A stretch of 64,000 nucleotides of DNA from Bacteroides sp. (GCA_022648295.1 JALCME010000021.1:1-64000), one strand, 5' to 3'. Positions 33,964-43,752 are shown, numbered from the stretch's first letter. Notes: generated by a model from the sequence alone, not told the origin. Program-made: numbers and translations.

Positions 33964-35460
33964 ATGTCTAAATTTGTAATGATCATATTTGGCGCTTCGG
34001 GTGATTTAACAAAGCGCAAATTGATGCCGGCACTTTATACTCTTTATAAGGAGAAACGCTTACCGGAAGAGTTTGTTGTATTGGGCATAGGGCGTACTGC
34101 GTATGCAGATGATGCTTACCGTGAACATATATTGAAGGAGATGGATCGTTTTATCACTCCCAAAGAGAGGGTGGAGGGAACGATGATGGAGTTTATCTCT
34201 CACTTGTGCTATTTGACAATAGATCCGGCTAAGGCAGAAGGATATGGATTACTTGACCAGCGGTTACAGGAACTGACTGGGGAGAAGAAGTCGGATAATC
34301 TTTTGTTCTATTTGGCAACTCCTCCTTCTTTGTACGGGGTTATTCCACTGCATTTGAAGGGTGCCGGATTAAATCGTCAGCATACGCGTATTATCGTGGA
34401 AAAGCCATTCGGATATAATTTGGAATCTGCTCAGGAACTGAATAAGGTTTATGCTTCTGTGTTTGAAGAACGGCAAGTGTATCGTATTGACCATTTTTTG
34501 GGTAAAGAAACAGCACAGAATATTTTGGCATTTCGCTTTGCCAATGGTATTTTTGAACCTTTATGGAATCGAAATTATATTGATTATGTGGAAATTACTG
34601 CGGTGGAAAATTTGGGAATAGAACAACGTGGTGGTTTTTATGACGGGGCCGGTGCTTTAAGAGATATGGTTCAAAATCATTTGATTCAATTGGTTGCGCT
34701 TACCGCGATGGAACCTCCTGCTGCTTTCAATGCAGACAGCTTTCGTAATGAAGTAGTGAAAGTTTACGAATCGCTTGCTCCTTTAACCGAAGAGGACTTG
34801 AATGAGCATATTGTTCGTGGGCAGTATACGGCTTCAAGTACCAAGAAGGGGTATCGGGAAGAAGCCAATGTGGCACCTGACTCACGGACTGAAACATATA
34901 TTGCCATGAAGATAGGCATTAATAACTGGCGTTGGAGTGGGGTTCCTTTCTACATTCGTACTGGTAAGCAAATGCCTACTAAAGTAACTGAAATCGTGGT
35001 CCATTTCCGCGAGACCCCTCATCAAATGTTTCGTAGCAAAGGTGGAGCAGGGAAAGAAGCTAACCGGCTCATCCTTCGTCTACAACCAAATGAAGGTATG
35101 GTGTTGAAGTTTGGCATGAAAGTTCCCGGACCGGGATTTGACATTAAACAAGTGATGATGGATTTCAGTTATAGTGAACTGGGTGGTTTACCTACAGGTG
35201 ATGCTTATGCCCGTTTGATAGAAGATTGTATTCAGGGTGATCCTACGCTATTTACACGTAGTGATGCTATGGAAGCATCATGGCGTTTCTTTGATCCGGT
35301 ACTTCGATATTGGAAGGAGCATGCGGAAGCACCTTTATATGGCTATCCTGTAGGAACTTGGGGACCTTTGGAGAGCGAAGCAATGATGCATGAGCATGGT
35401 GCCGAATGGACAAATCCATGTAAGAATCTGACTAATACCGATCAATATTGTGAGTTATGA
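33964..35460 (+). CDS. zwf: Glucose-6-phosphate 1-dehydrogenase
   Basis: A 498-residue enzyme catalysing the first oxidative pentose phosphate step. The N-terminal nucleotide-binding IIFGASGDLTKRKLMPALY, the substrate-binding IIVEKPFG, the catalytic RIDHFLGKE and the C-terminal PVGTWGP are all present. The stop overlaps the pgl start (ATGA), indicating translational coupling. The gene order gnd-zwf-pgl is common in Bacteroides. Confidence 0.97.
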   Translation: MSKFVMIIFGASGDLTKRKLMPALYTLYKEKRLPEEFVVLGIGRTAYADDAYREHILKEMDRFITPKERVEGTMMEFISHLCYLTIDPAKAEGYGLLDQRLQELTGEKKSDNLLFYLATPPSLYGVIPLHLKGAGLNRQHTRIIVEKPFGYNLESAQELNKVYASVFEERQVYRIDHFLGKETAQNILAFRFANGIFEPLWNRNYIDYVEITAVENLGIEQRGGFYDGAGALRDMVQNHLIQLVALTAMEPPAAFNADSFRNEVVKVYESLAPLTEEDLNEHIVRGQYTASSTKKGYREEANVAPDSRTETYIAMKIGINNWRWSGVPFYIRTGKQMPTKVTEIVVHFRETPHQMFRSKGGAGKEANRLILRLQPNEGMVLKFGMKVPGPGFDIKQVMMDFSYSELGGLPTGDAYARLIEDCIQGDPTLFTRSDAMEASWRFFDPVLRYWKEHAEAPLYGYPVGTWGPLESEAMMHEHGAEWTNPCKNLTNTDQYCEL

Positions 35461-36173
35461 AAGCAAATGTTTATAATACAGCTATGGAGACGGCTCGGGC
35501 TCTTATTAAACGCTTGATTCGTTTGGTTGAAGAAGATCCGCGAAAAGTATATCATATTGCGTTCAGTGGTGGAAGTACTCCTTCGTTAATGTTTGATTTA
35601 TGGGCCAATGAATATAAAGAGGTGACTCCATGGGACCGGATGCGTTTTTATTGGGTGGATGAACGTTGCGTACCTGCGGAGGATTCTGAAAGTAATTACG
35701 GTACAATGCGTCGTCTTTTATTGGATTTTATTCCGGTCCCAGCCGAATCAGTTTTCCCTATCGAGGGAACTAATGATCCAGAAGAGGAAGCTAAGCGCTA
35801 TTCTGATCTGGTTTGTAAGGAAGTTCCTCTTTGGCGGAATCTACCTTTTTTTGATGCTGTACTGCTTGGGGCTGGCGAAGACGGACACACCTCTTCCATC
35901 TTTCCAGGGCAAGAATACCTGCTATCATCTCCTCATCCATATGAAGTGAGCGTTAATCCTTACAATGGGCAAAAGCGTATAGCTATGACAGGGTGTCTGC
36001 TTTTTAATGCCAAGAGAGTCATTTTCTTGTTAACAGGAAAGAATAAAGTAAACGTAGTTTCGGATATTCTTAATTCGGGCGATACCGGTCCGGCAGCATA
36101 CGTAGCTCACCATGCATGGGAGGTAGAGCTATTTATGGATGAATCAGCAGATCAATGTGCTATAGATAAATAA
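35457..36173 (+). CDS. pgl: 6-phosphogluconolactonase
   Basis: A 238-residue protein of the glucosamine-6-phosphate isomerase/6-phosphogluconolactonase fold. FSGGSTPSLMFD, FYWVDERCVP, ESNYGTMRRLLL and LLGAGEDGHTSSIFPG are the family motifs. It hydrolyses 6-phosphogluconolactone between the Zwf and Gnd steps. The ATG sits inside the zwf stop overlap. Length is normal. Confidence 0.95.
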   Translation: MKANVYNTAMETARALIKRLIRLVEEDPRKVYHIAFSGGSTPSLMFDLWANEYKEVTPWDRMRFYWVDERCVPAEDSESNYGTMRRLLLDFIPVPAESVFPIEGTNDPEEEAKRYSDLVCKEVPLWRNLPFFDAVLLGAGEDGHTSSIFPGQEYLLSSPHPYEVSVNPYNGQKRIAMTGCLLFNAKRVIFLLTGKNKVNVVSDILNSGDTGPAAYVAHHAWEVELFMDESADQCAIDK

Positions 36174-36316
36174 AAATATTCCCCGTCCTATCTTCGCAGG
36201 CAGGGTAGGGAAATAGAGATTATTTATGTCTATGAAAAGTCCGTTTTATTCTCACGAATAAGACCGGAGGGCTGGATATATTCACTGCTATTAGGTAATT
36301 ATTCAAAGCTAATATT

Positions 36317-36376
36317 ATGAGTATTTTTGAAGATAACAAAATAGACGAATGGGGTGATTTATTAAATAAGGTTTGA
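36317..36376 (+). CDS. Possible 19-residue peptide upstream of the small gene
   Basis: ATG at 36317 to TGA at 36374-36376 encodes MSIFEDNKIDEWGDLLNKV. No strong ribosome site is visible. It lies 49 bp before the 75-residue gene and could be a leader peptide or a remnant of a similar small gene. The 36174-36425 gap otherwise shows only a weak GC-rich hairpin just after pgl. Confidence 0.2.
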   Translation: MSIFEDNKIDEWGDLLNKV

Positions 36377-36425
36377 AGATGATTATTTAACAATTTTGAT
36401 TTTTGCTTTGTAGGAGAAGTAATAT

Positions 36426-36653
36426 ATGGAGTTTAATTATGATGATAACAGCGTAAAAGAATTGTTGGAATGGGCACGATCTACTAAGTTTCCCAAAACT
36501 TTAAGATTGAGTAACTACGAAAATATTTTTGATTTGTCAAAGTATATCCATGCGAACATTAGTGATATAGAGCAGCATTATCCAGACCCTTTCTACAATA
36601 TTTCAATAGATAGGCTCTATCGGGTAAAAGAGATGTTGCAAGTAAATGTTTAA
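36426..36653 (+). CDS. Small protein, DUF6965-like
   Basis: A 75-residue soluble protein with an acidic start, KELLEWARSTKFPKTLRLSNYENIFDL, and a C-terminal helix (RLYRVKEMLQVNV). The pattern resembles the short DUF6965 family of Bacteroides, recalled from family appearance only. The ORF has a good AGGAG-type site (taggagaag) just upstream and AT-rich codons like its surroundings. No neighbour suggests a role. Function unknown. Confidence 0.5.
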   Translation: MEFNYDDNSVKELLEWARSTKFPKTLRLSNYENIFDLSKYIHANISDIEQHYPDPFYNISIDRLYRVKEMLQVNV

Positions 36654-36750
36654 TTTTAAAACGGAGAAACTTCCTGAATACTAATAAATTCTTACCCACT
36701 ATAAATATCGGGTGAGCCGTGAACCCATTTTTATAACTGCCTGAAAGGCT

Positions 36751-36794
36751 ATAAAAAAAGTGCTTCCTGATCGTTCGCCAACGGAGGAAGCACT
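36751..36794 (-). terminator. Terminator of the efflux/two-component operon
   Basis: AGTGCTTCCT (36759-36768) pairs with AGGAAGCACT (36785-36794), with an inner CGTT/AACG stem. The minus strand continues into seven T residues. It lies about 170 bp beyond the response-regulator stop; the sequence between (36795-36962) shows no gene. Confidence 0.8.
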
Positions 36795-36962
36795 CACACA
36801 AAAACTAAACTAGACTTAACTAAACTATTCTATTGGGGGAAGTTTCACAACTTCCTATCTGTTCGATGCAAAGATAGAAAAACTATTTTTATTATGCAAT
36901 ACTACAGCCTAATAAATTTTATAAAAAAAACTTTTTATCGATAAATTCCTATTTTTTATGGA

Positions 36963-37670
36963 CTAACTCTTGCTCCTTTTATCTAAAAAGAGCTGAAATG
37001 CTTGCTTATAACTATCACTTATTGGAATATAGGCTTTACCAAATATTATACGTCCCCGATCAATAACACGTATTTTTTGCTTTTGTACAATATATGAACG
37101 GTGTACACGCATAAAACGGGATTCCGGTAGTAATTCTTCCATGGCTTTCATGCTCATTAAGGATAAAATGGGGCGTGCAGAGTCTTCAGTGTATATCTTA
37201 ATATAATCTTTTAGTCCTTCTATATAGAGTATTTTATCTAAGTCTATCTGTACCAGTTTATAGTCGCTTTTTACAAAGATACTTTCAATCTCTTCTTTGG
37301 GTTTCTGTAACAAGTCAAACCATTGTACCGCTTTATTAGCAGCTTGTAAAAAGTCAATATAGGATATTGGTTTTAATAGATAATCCAAAGCATTTACTTT
37401 ATAACCCTCAATGGCATATTGCTCAAAGGCAGTAGTAAAGATAATGCGAGTATTAGCATCTATCATTTTGGAAAATTCCAAACCATTGAGTTCTGGCATT
37501 TGTATATCCAAGAAAAGTAAATCAACAGTTTTCTCAGATATATCTCTCATAGCTTGTACTGCACTGGAATATTTACCTTTCAAGGTTAAGAAAGGAGTCT
37601 TGTTTACGTAGCTTTCTAACAGGTTTAAAGCTAGAGGCTCATCATCTATAATGGCACAAGTTAAATTCAT
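36963..37670 (-). CDS. LytTR-family response regulator
   Basis: A 235-residue two-component regulator. The receiver domain (about 3-118) has the acidic pair DDEP and the phospho-acceptor Asp55 (FLDIQMPELNG); Lys in YLLKPI completes the site. The LytTR DNA-binding domain spans about 130-232 (VKSDYKLVQIDLDKILYIEG, RFMRVHRSYIV). It is the last gene of the efflux operon, 54 bp after its sensor kinase, and is the probable regulator of that operon. Confidence 0.93.
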   Translation of the reverse strand: MNLTCAIIDDEPLALNLLESYVNKTPFLTLKGKYSSAVQAMRDISEKTVDLLFLDIQMPELNGLEFSKMIDANTRIIFTTAFEQYAIEGYKVNALDYLLKPISYIDFLQAANKAVQWFDLLQKPKEEIESIFVKSDYKLVQIDLDKILYIEGLKDYIKIYTEDSARPILSLMSMKAMEELLPESRFMRVHRSYIVQKQKIRVIDRGRIIFGKAYIPISDSYKQAFQLFLDKRSKS

Positions 37671-37724
37671 ATAATTTATATTTAATATTTCTTGCTAAGG
37701 ACATAAATCTTTTGATTTATGTGG

Positions 37725-38783
37725 CTATACATAAATAGTAAGTTTCGAATGATATTCTTTCTCATTTTCACTTACTCCTTGTTCCCATTCATAATGATTA
37801 GGATATGTTAATTCTAATCTTTTTTGAACTTGTCCAAGTCCAATGCCGCTTCCACTTTTATCCATTTGATTTTTAGGATGGTAGCTGTTTGTTATTTCAC
37901 AGCATACCTGGCCCGGAAGTTCACTGAAGTGGATATGAATATAACTTGGGTCTGTGGGAGAAATGCCATGCTTGAAAGCATTCTCTATTAGTGAAATAAA
38001 TATAAGTGGAGCTATTTCTGTACGGCTGTCGGAGCTGATGTCTATTTGTGTACTTACGGTGACGTTGGATGAAAGGCGAATACGCATTAACTCAATATAA
38101 TTGCGAATAAAGTCCATCTCCTTGTCCATAGTAACGAAGTTTTGTTGATTGTCGTACAAAACATGACGCAAGAGGCGACTCAGTTCTTGTACGGCTGCTT
38201 GTGCTTTATTGCTGTCGAAGGCAATGAGAGCATAAATATTGTTCAGTGTATTGAGTAGGAAATGTGGATTTAGTTGGTTCCGCAAGTTTTTTAATTCAGC
38301 TTCTGTGCGGCTTTTTTCTGCTTCACGTCGTGCTGCTTCGACTTGTGCCCAACGTCCGCTCAACTTTATAGCTACAGCTAGACCGGTAGTCAATATCATG
38401 GAAAAAATATCACGTAGGACAAATATCCAACTGGGTGGTCCCGGATGTTTAGGAGGTTTTGATAATGAATATATCTTAAAAATGTACTCTTGCCATAAAT
38501 GTACTCCTAGTGCTGTTCCTAAGATCAGCAAAATATTTAATAGTAAGTATTGTTTGATTTTATTATTAAATAGAAAATGGGGAATCAATAAACAATAGTT
38601 AATATAGAAGATGAGAAGAAAAGAAAAAGGTACAGCACTACCATGGCGCATGTAATCTAGCCAACTTATTGTAAATCCACTACGGTTCATCAATAAAAAT
38701 GGCAATCCGAATACAGTGCCCCATCCTATGATATGGATGAATATCTCGACTGTTTTATGTAAGCTGGGCTTTTGAGTAATCAT
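37725..38783 (-). CDS. LytS/YehU-type sensor histidine kinase
   Basis: From ATG 38783 the protein is 352 residues; an upstream in-frame ATG at 38816 is an alternative. Four membrane helices fill about residues 10-145, followed by a coiled-coil linker. The His_kinase motif is LRNQLNPHFLLNTLNNIYAL with phospho-acceptor His174. The ATP-binding part has PLIFISLIENAFKHGI and GSGIGLGQVQKRLEL. No large extracytoplasmic sensor domain is present, so sensing probably happens in the membrane. The cognate regulator follows and the ABC permease gene precedes it. Confidence 0.92.
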   Translation of the reverse strand: MITQKPSLHKTVEIFIHIIGWGTVFGLPFLLMNRSGFTISWLDYMRHGSAVPFSFLLIFYINYCLLIPHFLFNNKIKQYLLLNILLILGTALGVHLWQEYIFKIYSLSKPPKHPGPPSWIFVLRDIFSMILTTGLAVAIKLSGRWAQVEAARREAEKSRTEAELKNLRNQLNPHFLLNTLNNIYALIAFDSNKAQAAVQELSRLLRHVLYDNQQNFVTMDKEMDFIRNYIELMRIRLSSNVTVSTQIDISSDSRTEIAPLIFISLIENAFKHGISPTDPSYIHIHFSELPGQVCCEITNSYHPKNQMDKSGSGIGLGQVQKRLELTYPNHYEWEQGVSENEKEYHSKLTIYV

Positions 38784-38867
38784 TTTACAAAAATAATTAT
38801 TTAAAGCACAAAGCATTGTCTTTTAATTATAAAATATAACAATGCTCTATGCTATTTTTTAAGTTCA

Positions 38868-40088
38868 TTATTCGTACCTGATAGCATCTATCGGATCTAA
38901 ATCTGCAGCTTTTTTTGCAGGGTACCAACCGAAGAATATGCCTGTGATTGTACATACAGCAAAGGACAGGAATACACTCCAGGGCTGAATGTAAATGGGC
39001 CAATGGGCTACACCTTTTACTATGAAACTGCTGCCGCAACCTATAATCATCCCAATGATACCTCCGGTTATACTGATAAGAACTGCTTCAATCAAGAATT
39101 GAGCCAAAATATCTATACCGCGTGCGCCGACAGACATTCGTAGGCCAATCTCCCGCGTACGTTCCGTAACGCTGACGTACATAATGTTCATGATGCCAAT
39201 GCCACCGACTACGAGTGATATGCCGGCTATACAAGCCAAGAGCGTTGTCATTAAATCTGTGGTAGAATTCAACATGCTACTAAGCTCTTGTTGGCTACGT
39301 ATAGTGAAGTCATCATCATCAGAATCCTTAAGCTTATGATTTCGTCGTAATAGAGTGTTGATTTCATTGGTTGCATAATCAGTCATATCTTCACTCAGTG
39401 CAGAAGCAAAAATACCTTGCAAATAAGTCACTGCCATCATACGTTTCATAACAGTGGTGTAAGGGGCCAATACAATATCATCTTGGTCCATACCCATGGA
39501 ATTGTATCCTTTGGCTTTTAGTACGCCTATAATTCGTAGTGGAATTTGATTGAATCGTATGATATGTCCGATAGGATCTTGTCCGTTAGGAAAAAGATTA
39601 TCAACGATTGTTTTTCCTATTACGCACACTTTGGCTGCACTTTGTATATCAGATTCCGTAAACATTTCTCCGCTTTCTACGTTGAGTTGCCGAATTTCCA
39701 GATATTCTGTTCCAACACCACTTATTGATGAAGGGTAGTTGTTGTTTCCGGCAATAAGTTGCCCTGAACTTGATACACTTGGACTAACTGCAGACAAATA
39801 ATTGGTTTCATCTCTTAATGATTCGTAATCAGCGAGTTTTAGAGTTTGCATGGCGGAAGGGTCTTGACGTACTCCACCACGCATATCAGCACCCGGATGA
39901 ATCATAATCATATTTGAGCCCATTTCTGAAATTTGTGCTTGTATGCTTTTCTTTGATCCTTGACCGATGGCAAGCATAGTGATGACGGATGCCACACCTA
40001 TGATTATACCCAGCATTGTGAGAAAAGCACGTAGCTTATTGTTGGAAAGGGCTCGTAATGCTATTTTGAAAAGATTTGTTCCGTTCAT
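38868..40088 (-). CDS. MacB-type ABC transporter permease
   Basis: A 406-residue membrane protein with TM1 at about 20-42, a periplasmic MacB_PCD domain (about 45-245), and three C-terminal membrane helices in an FtsX domain (about 285-400, with VGGIGIMNIMYVSVTERTRE). It lacks the fused ATPase, which the adjacent gene supplies. With the adaptor and TolC genes it should form a tripartite machine pumping from the periplasm. It is 12 bp after the ATPase gene. Confidence 0.92.
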   Translation of the reverse strand: MNGTNLFKIALRALSNNKLRAFLTMLGIIIGVASVITMLAIGQGSKKSIQAQISEMGSNMIMIHPGADMRGGVRQDPSAMQTLKLADYESLRDETNYLSAVSPSVSSSGQLIAGNNNYPSSISGVGTEYLEIRQLNVESGEMFTESDIQSAAKVCVIGKTIVDNLFPNGQDPIGHIIRFNQIPLRIIGVLKAKGYNSMGMDQDDIVLAPYTTVMKRMMAVTYLQGIFASALSEDMTDYATNEINTLLRRNHKLKDSDDDDFTIRSQQELSSMLNSTTDLMTTLLACIAGISLVVGGIGIMNIMYVSVTERTREIGLRMSVGARGIDILAQFLIEAVLISITGGIIGMIIGCGSSFIVKGVAHWPIYIQPWSVFLSFAVCTITGIFFGWYPAKKAADLDPIDAIRYE

Positions 40089-40100
40089 AATTCTTATGGT

Positions 40101-40847
40101 TTAATCTTCATCACTTTTTGGCAGAGCAGCCAAAGCATTTGTTGCAGACAGTATATGGGAATTTACTTTATCTTCTATTAAATGCCCATCGCGTAAGCGA
40201 ATATTTCGGCTACTGTATTGGCAGATCTCTGGATTATGAGTGACGAAGATGATTGTTCTTCCTTCGGCATTCAGCTTTTGGAAGAGGACTAATATTTCGA
40301 ATGATGTGCGTGTGTCCAAATTGCCCGTTGCTTCATCTGCGAGGATTACAGCCGGATCATTGACCAATGCTCTGGCTATGGCTACACGTTGCATCTGTCC
40401 TCCAGACATTTGATTGGATTTATGCTCTAATCGATCTCCTAATCCTACAGCTTCTAGTGCTTCTATGGCGCGTTTGCGGCGTTCTGAAGCACTAATTGAA
40501 GGATTATACATTAATGGTAGTTCTACGTTTTCCACCGCTGTTGTTTTGGGTAACAGATTATAGCTTTGAAAAACGAATCCTATTTTACGGTTTCTCAGAA
40601 TTGCTCGCTGAGATTTACTCATAGTACGCACAGATATGCCATCGAGTAAATATTCGCCGCTTGTAGGAGTATCGAGGCAGCCGAGTGTGTTTAGCAAGGT
40701 TGATTTGCCCGACCCGGATGTCCCCATGATGGTAACATATTCTCCTTCCGTAATATTGAACGAGATTCCCCGTAGGGCATGTACTATCTCATCTCCTACC
40801 TGAAAGTCGCGTCGAATATTTTGCAATTCTATAACGGTTTTGCTCAT
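40101..40847 (-). CDS. MacB/LolD-type ABC transporter ATPase
   Basis: A 248-residue ATP-binding subunit. Walker A is [10 protein letters not shown], the Q-loop is VFQSYNLLP, the signature is [14 protein letters not shown], Walker B is [12 protein letters not shown], and the H-loop is IIFVTHNPE. It powers the MacB-type permease encoded next. A 206-bp spacer containing a 21-nt-period repeat array separates it from the adaptor gene upstream. Confidence 0.95.
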   Translation of the reverse strand: MSKTVIELQNIRRDFQVGDEIVHALRGISFNITEGEYVTIMGTSGSGKSTLLNTLGCLDTPTSGEYLLDGISVRTMSKSQRAILRNRKIGFVFQSYNLLPKTTAVENVELPLMYNPSISASERRKRAIEALEAVGLGDRLEHKSNQMSGGQMQRVAIARALVNDPAVILADEATGNLDTRTSFEILVLFQKLNAEGRTIIFVTHNPEICQYSSRNIRLRDGHLIEDKVNSHILSATNALAALPKSDED

Positions 40848-40936
40848 AACTTTATGTTTTTATAATATGCTAACTTTATTTTTCAACTCGTCTTAATAGA
40901 CTCATGCATTTTTAGAAATCCAGCGCAGCCCTTTTC

Positions 40937-41032
40937 ATATGCTCTTGCAATCTTATAAATAAGCCCTTGCAATAAACTTATAAGCTCTTTTGATATTCTA
41001 AAAGGCTCTTACACTAATTAAATAAAGTCTTG
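40937..41032 (-). repeat. Second 21-nt-period motif array
   Basis: On the plus strand, ATAAGCTCTTG-like units start at 40937, 40959, 40980, 41001 and 41022; the spacings are 22, 21, 21 and 21. Read on the minus strand, the sense of the surrounding genes, each is the same (C)AAGAGCTTAT motif as at 1164-1237. The first unit has ATATGC and the last ATAAAG, so both ends are degenerate. The array begins about 22 bp after the adaptor stop codon. Confidence 0.75.
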
Positions 41033-41053
41033 GCATCTTTTGCGAAAATCTTA

Positions 41054-42286
41054 TTACTTACTGCTCTTTTTCTTATTTCCCGGAGGTGTAGGCATGAAAG
41101 GGCTTCTTTCGCTACTGCTATTTTCATCCGTTGCTGTTGCTGTACTATTACCCTTGTTCAATACGAGATCAACGATGATTTGTGTACCTTCGTTAATACC
41201 ACCTGTTATTTCAGTAAGTGTACCGTTAGTTATTCCAATTGTTATGGGATGTGCGGTAAAGACATTTCCTTCTTTTGTCCATACTTTATGTTCACCCTGA
41301 CAATCTTTTATAACTGCATCTTTTCCGACTAAAGGTGTTGCCGGCGCAAAACGTAAGGCTTTTGCTGGTACACTTAATACTCCTTGTTTATCAAGAGTAT
41401 AGATGGTGATGTTGGCTGTTAACCTTGGTTTTAATTTTAAGTCTGGATTTGGGGCAGATATAACAACTTCGTAAGTTACTACAGTGCTACTACTTGAAGA
41501 ACTGCTGCTCGAACTGCTTGAACTCGTTGTTGCTCCTAAACGGATTTGAGTTACTTTACCCTCAAAAGTATCATTTGGATAAGCGTCTACAGTGAAAGTT
41601 ACCCGTTGTCCTACTTCTACATTACCTATATCGGCTTCATCTACATCAGCCACTACTTGCATTTGGGTTAAATCGGCAGCAATAGTGAAAAGAGTGGGAG
41701 TTTCAAATCCTGATGCAACGGTTTGTCCTTCTTCTACATCACGGCTGATGACTACTCCGTCAATGGGTGAAGTTATGGTAGCATATGACAAGTTACGTTC
41801 TGCTTTAGCTAAAGCAGCTTTACTGTTATCGAACGTGCTTTTAGCTTTCTCATAATTATAAAGTGATTGTTCATAGTCCGTATCACTGATGAGAGATTTG
41901 TCGTGAAGAGTTTTATTACGCTTATATGTTTTTTGTTGGTACTCATATTCAGCCTTAGCTCCATCGTAAGTGGCTTTTTGAGATGCAAATTCACTTTTTA
42001 GTGTTGCTTTATCCATTTCAGCAATGAGCTGGCCTTTGTGAACTACAGAATTGTAGTCTACATATATTTTATCAATAATACCTGATACTTGTGTTCCTAC
42101 TTCTATTTCTGTGACAGGTTCAATTGTTCCTGTAGCAGTGACGGTATTTGAAATATTGTTTCGAGCTACAGTCGTCATTTCATAGGATACTTTTCGTGTC
42201 TGACCGGAACCTCTGAGTATCCAGAAAGCAACTCCGGCAATTACTATAATTCCGGTTGCTATACTGATCATTTTCTTTTTATTCAT
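41054..42286 (-). CDS. MacA-type periplasmic adaptor protein
   Basis: A 410-residue membrane-fusion protein. An N-terminal anchor helix (7-25) is followed by a lipoyl half (IEPVTEIEVGTQVSGIIDKI), a coiled-coil hairpin (about 95-165), the second lipoyl half (YATITSPIDGVVISRD), a beta-barrel region and a membrane-proximal domain. Residues 255-267 are thirteen consecutive Ser in the barrel region, encoded by mixed Ser codons. It links the MacB-type permease to TolC. It lies 38 bp after the TolC gene. The C-terminus is Ser/Lys-rich. Confidence 0.93.
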   Translation of the reverse strand: MNKKKMISIATGIIVIAGVAFWILRGSGQTRKVSYEMTTVARNNISNTVTATGTIEPVTEIEVGTQVSGIIDKIYVDYNSVVHKGQLIAEMDKATLKSEFASQKATYDGAKAEYEYQQKTYKRNKTLHDKSLISDTDYEQSLYNYEKAKSTFDNSKAALAKAERNLSYATITSPIDGVVISRDVEEGQTVASGFETPTLFTIAADLTQMQVVADVDEADIGNVEVGQRVTFTVDAYPNDTFEGKVTQIRLGATTSSSSSSSSSSSSSTVVTYEVVISAPNPDLKLKPRLTANITIYTLDKQGVLSVPAKALRFAPATPLVGKDAVIKDCQGEHKVWTKEGNVFTAHPITIGITNGTLTEITGGINEGTQIIVDLVLNKGNSTATATDENSSSERSPFMPTPPGNKKKSSK

Positions 42287-42324
42287 ACTATCTATGATTA
42301 TAATGTTTCTATTATTTTGAGTTT

Positions 42325-43752
42325 TTATAAACTAAATTCATTGCCTTGATAGAATTTAAGCAATTGTATATTTAATATGGCCATGTACTTGGCTTGGAGC
42401 ATTTCCTGTTGAGCACTGAGCAAATTGTTCTTCTCAGTCAGTAATTCTACCGTATTCTTCATGCCAAGGTTAAATTGTTCTTGTACAAGGTCATAACTAG
42501 TTTGCGTACTGTGGAGATTATCTTCTGCAGCAGCATATTTCTGTTGGGCACTATTGGCATCCAGCCACAAGTTTTCAATTGTTTTATAAAGTGTCTTTTG
42601 GCTGTCTAAAAGATTCAATTGGCTTGTTAATTTCTGTAGCTTAGCTTTCTGTATGGCGCTTTTAGTTTCTCTATTATTAAATATAGGTATACTAAGCGTC
42701 AGTCCTATAGAGTTATTCCAATTAGTCTTTATTTGTTCTTTGAATGAATAATCGCTTCCGTTAGCATTTGTAGAACCAATACCGGCACTTAAACTTAGAG
42801 TAGGCAGGTATCCTGAGCGGGCAATGCTAATATCCAAATCAGAAGAATGAATGCTTAATTTGCTTGCCTCAATTTCGGGGCGAAAGCTGAGAGCTGTTTG
42901 GTAGACATCACTTTTGCTAGGCAAGGGGGTTAATACATTTACATCACTCATGGCTGGTAGATAAAGATCCATTATCTCTTCGCCATCTAATTCTAAAAGT
43001 TGTTTTAATTGTAATTTGTAGTCTTGCAGAGTGGCTTGTGCACTAACCAATTGATATTTGTCTGTACTCACTTGTGCTTCCAACTGAGCAAAATCACTTT
43101 TTGAAATACTACCTGCGGCAAGTAATTCTTTTCCTCGTTCAGATTGTGCTTTGCTGACTGCTAGTGTTTCTTCATCTACTTTTACACTTTCGGCAGCGTA
43201 GAGAATCTGAACGTAGATTTGCGTAATATTTTCTTCAATGGAATTTTCACTTTCGGCAACATTCAGCTCTGCTACGCGGTTGCTGAGTCTATTCTGCTTT
43301 AGTGTATTAAGTCGCTTTTTGCCATTGTAGAGTGTCCATGAAGCGTCAATGCCATAACTGCCGTTGTAGCTGGTTTTACTCTGGCTGCTAGTAATATTAT
43401 CTCCACTGATAATGGTGCCTGATTCACTATAGGGACGGTTTACTATACGCTGGCTTACTGAAGCTGATAGGCTGGGTAGGAAAGCTGCTTTTGCTGTTTT
43501 TACATCTACGCTGGCACTTTCTGCACTGATACGATTTTTACGTACGGTGATATTGTGTTTAAGAGCGTAATCAATGCATGTTTTCAGATCCCATTTTGCA
43601 GGAAGTTGCTCCTCCTCCTGCTGCCCGGAAATGCTATCTTGCTGCATCTCATTTTGTTTGGCAGAAGTCTTATTCTGAGCCAGTAGATTACTACCGCCCC
43701 AGAAACTTGCCATACAGAGCGTTATCGCTGTCAATCTTCTTACATTTCTCAT
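42325..43752 (-). CDS. TolC-family outer-membrane efflux protein
   Basis: A 475-residue protein with signal peptide (about 1-25) and the TolC duplication: two long helical repeats (about 60-240 and 270-470) rich in Ala/Gln/Leu heptads, with ASWTLYNGKKRLNTLKQNRL in the first and LTLSIPIFNNRETKSAIQKA in the second. It supplies the outer-membrane duct of the efflux machine. It is the first gene of the operon TolC-MacA-ATPase-permease-kinase-regulator and has its own promoter at 43784-43815. Confidence 0.93.
   Translation of the reverse strand: MRNVRRLTAITLCMASFWGGSNLLAQNKTSAKQNEMQQDSISGQQEEEQLPAKWDLKTCIDYALKHNITVRKNRISAESASVDVKTAKAAFLPSLSASVSQRIVNRPYSESGTIISGDNITSSQSKTSYNGSYGIDASWTLYNGKKRLNTLKQNRLSNRVAELNVAESENSIEENITQIYVQILYAAESVKVDEETLAVSKAQSERGKELLAAGSISKSDFAQLEAQVSTDKYQLVSAQATLQDYKLQLKQLLELDGEEIMDLYLPAMSDVNVLTPLPSKSDVYQTALSFRPEIEASKLSIHSSDLDISIARSGYLPTLSLSAGIGSTNANGSDYSFKEQIKTNWNNSIGLTLSIPIFNNRETKSAIQKAKLQKLTSQLNLLDSQKTLYKTIENLWLDANSAQQKYAAAEDNLHSTQTSYDLVQEQFNLGMKNTVELLTEKNNLLSAQQEMLQAKYMAILNIQLLKFYQGNEFSL

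Noticed and set aside
41480..41525. Serine run as a simple-sequence phase-variation tract
   Set aside because: Codons are mixed, so there is no homopolymer or short DNA repeat to slip.
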